A stretch of 7,211 bases of DNA from Flavobacteriales bacterium (GTDB taxonomy: Bacteria; Bacteroidota; Bacteroidia; Flavobacteriales; UA16), in the NCBI GenBank assembly GCA_018700255.1, contig JABISU010000164.1, forward strand, positions 1 through 7,211, in the 5' to 3' direction. A program made the position numbers and the translations under genes. The notes under the pieces are model-generated. The model did not search any database. It saw only the letters and a program-made list of their open reading frames with translations, and was not told the DNA's origin. Positions 1-5,186 of this stretch are shown here, piece by piece. Each line of letters starts with the position of its first letter. The first letter of the stretch is position 1.

Positions 1-154
1 AATGGCAAAAGATGCTATTAAAATTTTAGAAAGCCCAGAAAGTTTAAATAGTTTCAAAAAGGGAGCAAAAAAACACTCAGAAACTTTCCGAACTGAATTG
101 GTTTTACCTAAATATTTGGCATTATATAATAAAGTACTAAATGGGGGGAATTAA
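1..154 (+). CDS. bshA: C-terminal end of a GT4 glycosyltransferase, probably BshA (partial, 5' end outside window)
   Basis: Only the last 50 codons are present; the frame is open to the left edge and stops at TAA 152-154. The visible part reads M-A-K-D-A-I-K-I-L near its start and S-E-T-F-R-T-E-L-V-L-P-K-Y-L-A-L-Y-N-K-V-L near its end. This is the usual last helix pair of GT-B family-4 glycosyltransferases, and it fits BshA best: B. subtilis BshA ends with a comparable Q-F-R-S-E-K-I-V-x-x-Y-x-x-I-Y segment, and Bacteroidota versions have an LPxY-x-x-Y-x-K-V tail. BshA joins N-acetylglucosamine from UDP-GlcNAc to L-malate in the cytoplasm, the first step of bacillithiol synthesis. The ATG at position 2 is probably an internal methionine, because the homologous segment normally continues upstream. 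Too little is visible to exclude another GT4 enzyme. The 3' end overlaps the next gene by 14 bases in another frame. Confidence 0.6.
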   Translation, partial: MAKDAIKILESPESLNSFKKGAKKHSETFRTELVLPKYLALYNKVLNGGN

Positions 155-704
155 ATCGATAGGGAAAAGGATTTCAATCGCTGAGCATAAAGACGCCACA
201 ACAGTAGTTATCGAATCAACCATCACAAAAGCCCAACAGATTTCACTTGAAATGTGGTTAGGCGGATGGACAGGCCTAGGATGTTTACTGGGCTACGGGG
301 CGTTTACTTTTGCAGGAGATGAAAGACTATTTTATTTAGGGAGTCTACTTTTCTGGGGGTTTTTCTGGATTCGAATCGCTAAAGTCGTAGTATGGAGGAG
401 GATAGGTCAAGAAGTAATCGTTATAAGCCAAGGCCGAGTAATGATAAAGGATGCATTCGGCAAGAAAGGACGGGAAAGAGTTTTTATAATTTCTAAAATG
501 GGTGAGGTGAAATCTGAGGAACGAGATACATTTTCATTTCTACAACAATTAGATAACAGCTATTGGATTTTAGGTGGTGATACATTGCGCTTTTCTTACG
601 ATGGCAAAACTCACGTTTTCGGTAAGCAATTAGAAAATCACGACTCATTACAACTTGCAAATGTGGTAAATAAAGCCCTGAAGAAGTACGAAAACAAAGT
701 GTAG
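141..704 (+). CDS. Small membrane protein with two transmembrane segments and a PH-like cytosolic domain, function unknown
   Basis: This is a 187-residue protein with no recognised name. The layout is a polar N-terminus (residues 1-38), two hydrophobic segments (about 40-57, rich in Gly, and about 62-84, ending in the basic W-R-R), then a soluble part of about 100 residues that looks like alternating beta strands followed by a helix (about 166-183, N-H-D-S-L-Q-L-A-N-V-V-N-K-A-L). Two N-terminal membrane segments followed by a strand-rich domain with an F-x-Y-D-G-K-x-x-x-F-G-x-x-L motif (151-164) resemble the bacterial PH-like (bPH) membrane proteins common in Bacteroidota; that assignment is by fold impression only. 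No catalytic motif is visible. The start at 141 is the only early ATG in frame; the next Met is at residue 38, at the edge of the first membrane segment. The start overlaps the upstream glycosyltransferase gene by 14 bases, suggesting translational coupling. There is no Shine-Dalgarno sequence, as is usual in this phylum. Confidence 0.8.
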   Translation: MGGIKSIGKRISIAEHKDATTVVIESTITKAQQISLEMWLGGWTGLGCLLGYGAFTFAGDERLFYLGSLLFWGFFWIRIAKVVVWRRIGQEVIVISQGRVMIKDAFGKKGRERVFIISKMGEVKSEERDTFSFLQQLDNSYWILGGDTLRFSYDGKTHVFGKQLENHDSLQLANVVNKALKKYENKV

Positions 705-730
705 ACACCCGCGCACAAAGTGCTTGGGGT
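705..730 (+). terminator. Candidate hairpin terminator after the upstream gene pair
   Basis: Directly after the stop codon at 702-704, the arms 708-716 and 720-728 can pair around an AAA loop, with seven Watson-Crick pairs, one G-U wobble and one C-U mismatch. The sequence after it has only a short T run (GTTTAACT), so intrinsic termination would be weak. It separates the bshA-side pair from the lipoprotein gene. It could equally be an mRNA end-stabilising hairpin or chance. Confidence 0.35.
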
Positions 731-744
731 TTAACTCAATACAT

Positions 745-760
745 GGGTCAATATTGCCCC
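745..760. promoter_or_regulatory. Near-palindrome GGGTCAATATTGCCCC abutting the lipoprotein start
   Basis: The 16-base sequence is an inverted repeat with a perfect CAATATTG core and GGG/CCC ends; only the fourth base and its partner do not match. It ends one base before the ATG at 761. As DNA it has the shape of a dimeric regulator site. As RNA it could fold back only with a very tight turn, so an RNA role is less likely. No regulator gene is in view, and no convincing Bacteroidota promoter (TTG, about 19 bases, TAnnTTTG) was found nearby. A chance palindrome is possible. Confidence 0.25.
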
Positions 761-1483
761 ATGAAAAAACAATTACTTCTTTTAACCGGTCTTTGTGGAG
801 TCTTTCTTGTAGGCTTCCAAAGTTGCAATCGTGGCTATGGGGCAGAACCTACTCTATATTCATTCAAGCTTACACAACCAGATGGGACTAATCCTAAATC
901 TGGCTATGCTCTCATTTATGAAAAACACTTAGACTCGACAACAGGGTTTGCTAGTTTACGAGTACCCATAAGCGATACGTTAAGATGGGACGACGATGAA
1001 ATATTGTGGACGGATTTAAACGAATGCCCTAAGCATTCTCTCACAATTGGATGCTTTTCGCCTGAGGATCTAACAAACGATGCATTGCGTCATGAGTGGT
1101 ATTCCCTTGATTCTGGGACTCCTGAAATCGAGCTTTCTTTCATTCAATCTAGATCAGTAAAAATAACTATTCGAAGTTTTCATCAAAATCATGGCCCTAT
1201 GCATGCTTGGGGTATGATAATAAGTCCACTGAAAGATGTTATGGTGCCGTTTGATGATACTAGTAATGCAAGATCTCAATTCAATGACATCTCCTTTTCT
1301 GAAGGTAATATCACTTCATTATTAGCCCAAACTGAGTTTGACGAATTCAGCACCTTATACGCGCACTTATTTCGTTTATATAATGGGGAATGGTTGCCTA
1401 ATGGATTCTACGAATTAGCTCTTAAAGATTACGTTGAAGAGTTCGAGTTTCATACAAATCACACTATGTCATGTTGCGAATAA
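761..1483 (+). CDS. Predicted lipoprotein of unknown function, coupled to the T9SS hydrolase gene
   Basis: The frame opens at ATG 743, but ATG 761 is preferred. From there the protein begins M-K-K-Q, followed by a hydrophobic core (residues 5-18) and G-F-Q-S-C, a loose lipobox with the candidate lipidated Cys at 22. This is a normal signal peptide II shape, whereas the longer start adds a polar M-G-Q-Y-C-P. The product has 240 residues. The mature part is polar, with alternating strand-like segments (33-55, 62-72, 120-140, 215-231) and repeated acidic patches (D-D-D-E at 77-80), and it ends in C-C-E. I recognise no domain. The residues after the Cys (N-R-G-Y-G) do not form the acidic or lysine-rich surface-export signal known from some Flavobacteriia, so a periplasm-facing location is possible. 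The gene overlaps the next one by 13 bases (1471-1483), which argues for an operon and a shared role. Confidence is high for a real gene, moderate for lipidation and none for function. Confidence 0.8.
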   Translation: MKKQLLLLTGLCGVFLVGFQSCNRGYGAEPTLYSFKLTQPDGTNPKSGYALIYEKHLDSTTGFASLRVPISDTLRWDDDEILWTDLNECPKHSLTIGCFSPEDLTNDALRHEWYSLDSGTPEIELSFIQSRSVKITIRSFHQNHGPMHAWGMIISPLKDVMVPFDDTSNARSQFNDISFSEGNITSLLAQTEFDEFSTLYAHLFRLYNGEWLPNGFYELALKDYVEEFEFHTNHTMSCCE

Positions 1484-4400
1484 ATCCCATCATTATTTTC
1501 ATTGCCCTTTATGCTAACTGTTTTCAGGTTTTAGCTCAAACTGAAATTTCGGCAATCGCTCGTCAAGCTTATCACGAAAAATGGATTGAAAACCCTAGCC
1601 TATCTACATCAATAGTAGAGCTATTAGACTCACTTCATTGGAAAAGAGAATTTTCTGCTTTCTGCCCCACTGATGGAAGTCCAGCAATGCTCATTCAAAA
1701 CAAAGGTGTAACAGGGCTTCTCTCACCACCTTTGTCACCAAGGCACCCATGGGAACCCACTGATTGGGTGGAAAATAATGGAACTTGGAAAGGTAATTGC
1801 CCCGGTGATTCTATTTCCTTTTTTTACACGCCTACTCTACAAATTAGTGATTGTGGACCTGAGCCAGATTTGCCGCCATGGATCGATGAATGCTCTGAAG
1901 AGTTTTCTCCATGGTATATCCAATTAGACACAGAGTTAGGACCTTCTAACGGAAGTATTTACACCAAATTAGGGAATGATGGAGTGTTTAACAAACCCAT
2001 AATTGTACTAGAGGGATTTGATTTTGGAGTAGGGGGAGATTTCAGTAGTCACAGACATGGTGGTTTTGGCTGGCATTCTCTTTACGGTTGTGACTTAGAT
2101 GCCTTTCCTGGAACTGAAGCATATCCCATACTACTAGATAGTCTATATGACTTGGGATACGATATAGTTTTTGTTGATTTCGCACATGGGACAACAAGCA
2201 TAGAAATAAAATCTAAGTTTGCGCAAAAAGCGATCGAATTATGCAACACATATAAGCAGGAGGATAACCCTTTAATAGTCATCGGTGCCAGCATGGGAGG
2301 GATTGTCGGAAGACATACTCTTTGTCTGATGGAGCAACAACAAATAGACCACTGTACCAGGTTGTTTGTAAGCATAGACTCTCCACATAGGGGCGCAAAT
2401 ATCTCACTAGGTCTAAATGGACTCGTTACTCTGCTTTCAATCCCTTCAGCTGAGGCGGCCATGTTCTATGAGAGCTTAAATTCTATGGCAGCAAAACAAC
2501 TACTGATTTCTACTCCAACTGGGTTAATGGAACATCAAGAAGCTATGCAAATGCTCGAAGAGATGGGACTACCAAAAAAGTCCATCAATGTTGCAATAGC
2601 AAATAGTCATCCAGGGGTCGAGATAGAATTGGCTGACAATCCACTACTTGATTGGTCAGAATCGTGGTGGTGGCTTGGGACAGCACATTTAACCGCAAAT
2701 AGACATCCAACATTAAATGCAGGGATTTCGATATCTGCCTCTTGTGCACTCCCAATAGACTTTATTCCATTTAACGGTACAGCTCTTTGGTATGAAGATG
2801 AAATCTACGGATACTACCCCACATATGATTTAGATATCACCCCATCATCGATAGGTCATCACATGAGGCTTTTAGTAGAAGCAATAAATGCATCGGGCAT
2901 GATGGAGATTTCTGAATCTGACTTTCAAGGAGAAGTAGGATTCATTCCTACATCGAGCGCTCTAAATTGTAACGTCTCTGAAGGTGAACCATCCAGTTTC
3001 GATTTTATGTCATACGCTACTGAGTGGAATTCACCTGAAGAACATGTTGCATTAACTATTGATCATAGAAACTTAGTATTAGATAAAATTATTCAGGGTG
3101 ATAAGATGGCTCCATATTTATTAAGTGATACGGGGACAGAAAATGAATACACCTATAACCATCTTAACCCTTCAAAAACCTGGTTAGGGAATACAACCAT
3201 AGAGGAAGGTGGATTATTGCAATTGGGTGAGGATATGGATCTAACTATAATCGAATCAATAGAAATACAGACATTAATGTGTGGGACGACCATAGAAATA
3301 AACAATGGAGGAACTATGAATATAGGAGGGGAATTAGGTATGGCGACTGCCACATTAAAACTTACTGAGGGGAGTTATTTATACACCAACAACGAGGGGT
3401 CATTAAACATTCATCGAGGTAGTACGATAATCGTTGAAAAAGGCGCTGAACTTGTAATTGATGGCACATCTCTAACCATGATGAGTGAAAGCAACTTGGT
3501 AATTAAAAAAGGGGGGATTCTTCGCTTTAGAAATAATGCAAACCTTGTTTTTGAAGGTGATGGATGTGAATTGACCTTACAAGGAACTATAATTAATGAT
3601 GAAAATGCGATCTCTAAGATTTTCCACGGAAGTGACTCCTCAACTATAGCAAATATTGAAATTGTGGGAATTGATGCTAAGATTGACAATAAGACAAATA
3701 GTAAACTAACTCTATTGGGGAACAATCTTATGATGTTTAACGAAGACAGTAAATGTTCAATAATAGGAGCTGGAAAATTCAATATTACAGAAGGAACCGT
3801 GCACTTCGATCCTGAATCAATTTTATACCAAACGAGTTATATTCAAATAACTAACTCCTCAATAAATGGCTCTAATTTGGGGAATTGGAAATCGAAAAAT
3901 ATATTGAGAATAATCAAATGCAATTGGGATAGAGTGAGAATGAATAGCTCAAACGCAAGGCTGTTTCTTTATGAAAATAATCTATCAAGAGCAATAATTA
4001 ATCTTAATAACACGACATTCAATGTGTCAAATTGTAATTTTTATTATTCAATATTCAAGTCGATAGAACATACTGGTGCTAATCATTTTTCTGGGAACAT
4101 TATTGAAAGTGAATATGGCATCATGGGTGCTGCGGTCGAGTTTATTTCAGGAACTCCTGTAAATATTCAAGAAAATATTTTTTCCGAAGGTGAACTAGGT
4201 CTAATCCTAGATAACTCAAAATCTACTTTGAAGTGTAACAGATTTTCAGGATTCGACGTAGCGTTAATATTGCGTGGGAAAAACACAACTTATATGAGCC
4301 CGGAAACAGGTGGTGGGTATAATATTTTTGAAGACAATGGATTGCACTTGGATTTTGAATGCTCTCAAACACCTTCAATACACCAAGGGAAGAACATATT

Positions 4401-4752
4401 TGGGACATTTGGCACGTTCTGTTTTAGTGGAACTCTGAAAATTAATTGTAATAACATCTTTAATTTAGAGGGGAATAATTTCAATACCACACAGTCAGGT
4501 TTTAACATCTATAATTGCAATCCAAACTGTTTAAGCACATCAATAATAACCTCAATTAATCTAAGTGAGGAGATTGTAATCTCATGTAATGAAGATAACA
4601 CAACGACAAGTGATGATGGTAAAAAAGTTAATCTAGAAGATTTAGGATTTGACCTGCTGGGGAGAGAGGTTACTATAGAGGATAATGGATCTGGCGTTTA
4701 TTTCAAAAGGAGAAATGACGGGCAGATCTATAAATACCTAAAGCTTGATTAA
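1471..4752 (+). CDS. T9SS-exported PGAP1/lipase-like alpha/beta hydrolase with beta-helix region
   Basis: This is a 1093-residue exported protein. Residues 1-22 form a Sec signal peptide, with cleavage likely in V-L-A-Q-T. Residues 25-165 are unassigned and Cys/Trp-rich. Residues 175-545 look like a PGAP1/DUF676-type alpha/beta hydrolase: strand P-I-I-V-L-E-G-F-D (176-184), nucleophile elbow I-G-A-S-M-G-G with Ser274, the lipase-like S-P-H-R-G-A (304-309), then G-F-I-P-T-S-S-A-L (490-498) and E-E-H-V-A-L-T with His525 as likely catalytic histidine. The catalytic acid is not certain (Asp430 is one candidate). Residues 570-1030 show short repeating strands with Gly/Asn turns (G-G-x-L, G-A-E-L, N-x-F), typical of right-handed beta-helices. 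Residues 1050-1093 are a short T9SS sorting tail (L-L-G-R-E-V, then G-V-Y-F-K-R-R-N-D-G and a final K-Y-L-K-L-D). The family suggests ester or lipid hydrolysis at the cell surface; the substrate is unknown. The start overlaps the lipoprotein gene by 13 bases, and the 3' end overlaps aroQ by 15. Confidence 0.85.
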   Translation: MLRINPIIIFIALYANCFQVLAQTEISAIARQAYHEKWIENPSLSTSIVELLDSLHWKREFSAFCPTDGSPAMLIQNKGVTGLLSPPLSPRHPWEPTDWVENNGTWKGNCPGDSISFFYTPTLQISDCGPEPDLPPWIDECSEEFSPWYIQLDTELGPSNGSIYTKLGNDGVFNKPIIVLEGFDFGVGGDFSSHRHGGFGWHSLYGCDLDAFPGTEAYPILLDSLYDLGYDIVFVDFAHGTTSIEIKSKFAQKAIELCNTYKQEDNPLIVIGASMGGIVGRHTLCLMEQQQIDHCTRLFVSIDSPHRGANISLGLNGLVTLLSIPSAEAAMFYESLNSMAAKQLLISTPTGLMEHQEAMQMLEEMGLPKKSINVAIANSHPGVEIELADNPLLDWSESWWWLGTAHLTANRHPTLNAGISISASCALPIDFIPFNGTALWYEDEIYGYYPTYDLDITPSSIGHHMRLLVEAINASGMMEISESDFQGEVGFIPTSSALNCNVSEGEPSSFDFMSYATEWNSPEEHVALTIDHRNLVLDKIIQGDKMAPYLLSDTGTENEYTYNHLNPSKTWLGNTTIEEGGLLQLGEDMDLTIIESIEIQTLMCGTTIEINNGGTMNIGGELGMATATLKLTEGSYLYTNNEGSLNIHRGSTIIVEKGAELVIDGTSLTMMSESNLVIKKGGILRFRNNANLVFEGDGCELTLQGTIINDENAISKIFHGSDSSTIANIEIVGIDAKIDNKTNSKLTLLGNNLMMFNEDSKCSIIGAGKFNITEGTVHFDPESILYQTSYIQITNSSINGSNLGNWKSKNILRIIKCNWDRVRMNSSNARLFLYENNLSRAIINLNNTTFNVSNCNFYYSIFKSIEHTGANHFSGNIIESEYGIMGAAVEFISGTPVNIQENIFSEGELGLILDNSKSTLKCNRFSGFDVALILRGKNTTYMSPETGGGYNIFEDNGLHLDFECSQTPSIHQGKNIFGTFGTFCFSGTLKINCNNIFNLEGNNFNTTQSGFNIYNCNPNCLSTSIITSINLSEEIVISCNEDNTTTSDDGKKVNLEDLGFDLLGREVTIEDNGSGVYFKRRNDGQIYKYLKLD

Positions 4753-5166
4753 ATGCTCTACCGCAATCTCATAGCCTCTCACTCCAAATCCGGAAATCAC
4801 GGCCTCACAAGCTCCACCAACAATAGTTATTCGTCTGAATTCTTCTCTTGCGTGAATATTCGAAATGTGAACTTCAATAACTCTAGCTGAAACAGAAGAA
4901 ACCGCATCACGAATAGCCACAGAAGTATGTGAAAACCCGCCAGGATTAAATACTATCCCATCGTATCGCATTCCAAAATCTTGAATAAGAGATATTAGTT
5001 CTCCTTCGTCATTAGATTGATGATCAGAGATTACAACGTCAGGAAATTTAGTCTTTAAAGCTGCTATTAGATTCAATAAACTGTTATCTCCATAGATGCC
5101 AGGCTCCCTAACTCCAAGCATATTTAGGTTTGGTCCGTTTAGTATTAAAATATTCAACTTAGGCAT
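4738..5166 (-). CDS. aroQ: 3-dehydroquinate dehydratase, type II (AroQ)
   Basis: This is a 142-residue cytosolic enzyme that dehydrates 3-dehydroquinate to 3-dehydroshikimate, the third step of the shikimate pathway to aromatic amino acids and chorismate. Length and motifs match the type II (dodecameric) family: N-G-P-N-L-N-M-L-G-x-R-E-P (10-22) with the flexible-loop Arg20 and catalytic Tyr25 in G-I-Y-G, Q-S-N-D-E-G-E-L (50-57), N-P-G-G-F-S-H-T-S (74-82) with substrate-binding Asn74, and E-V-H-I-S-N-I-H-A-R-E (98-108) with catalytic His100 and an Arg at 107. Small differences from the usual motif are Asp53 where His is common and G-F-S where A-Y-T is common; no key residue is lost. The gene starts 20 bases after the transporter stop on the same strand and is probably cotranscribed with it. 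No Shine-Dalgarno sequence is seen. Its last 15 bases overlap the T9SS gene on the other strand. Confidence 0.97.
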   Translation of the reverse strand: MPKLNILILNGPNLNMLGVREPGIYGDNSLLNLIAALKTKFPDVVISDHQSNDEGELISLIQDFGMRYDGIVFNPGGFSHTSVAIRDAVSSVSARVIEVHISNIHAREEFRRITIVGGACEAVISGFGVRGYEIAVEHLIKL

Positions 5167-5186
5167 GTGAAGAATTAGTCATTAAA

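Noticed and set aside
305..312. TACTTTTG, a match to the Bacteroidota -7 promoter element TAnnTTTG
   Set aside because: It lies inside the coding region for the first membrane segment of the 187-residue protein and has no TTG at the expected distance upstream.
743..760. Upstream ATG at 743 as the lipoprotein start
   Set aside because: It would put M-G-Q-Y-C-P before the M-K-K-Q signal peptide start; ATG 761 gives a normal lipoprotein signal.
2082..2462. 126-codon open frame on the minus strand
   Set aside because: It is antisense to the hydrolase core (including the Ser274 motif), has no recognisable domain and no start context; it is a shadow of the real gene.
3411..3782. 123-codon open frame on the minus strand with hydrophobic stretches
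   Set aside because: It is antisense to the beta-helix region. The Ile/Leu/Ser-rich translation is what antisense reading of Asn- and strand-rich coding DNA gives.
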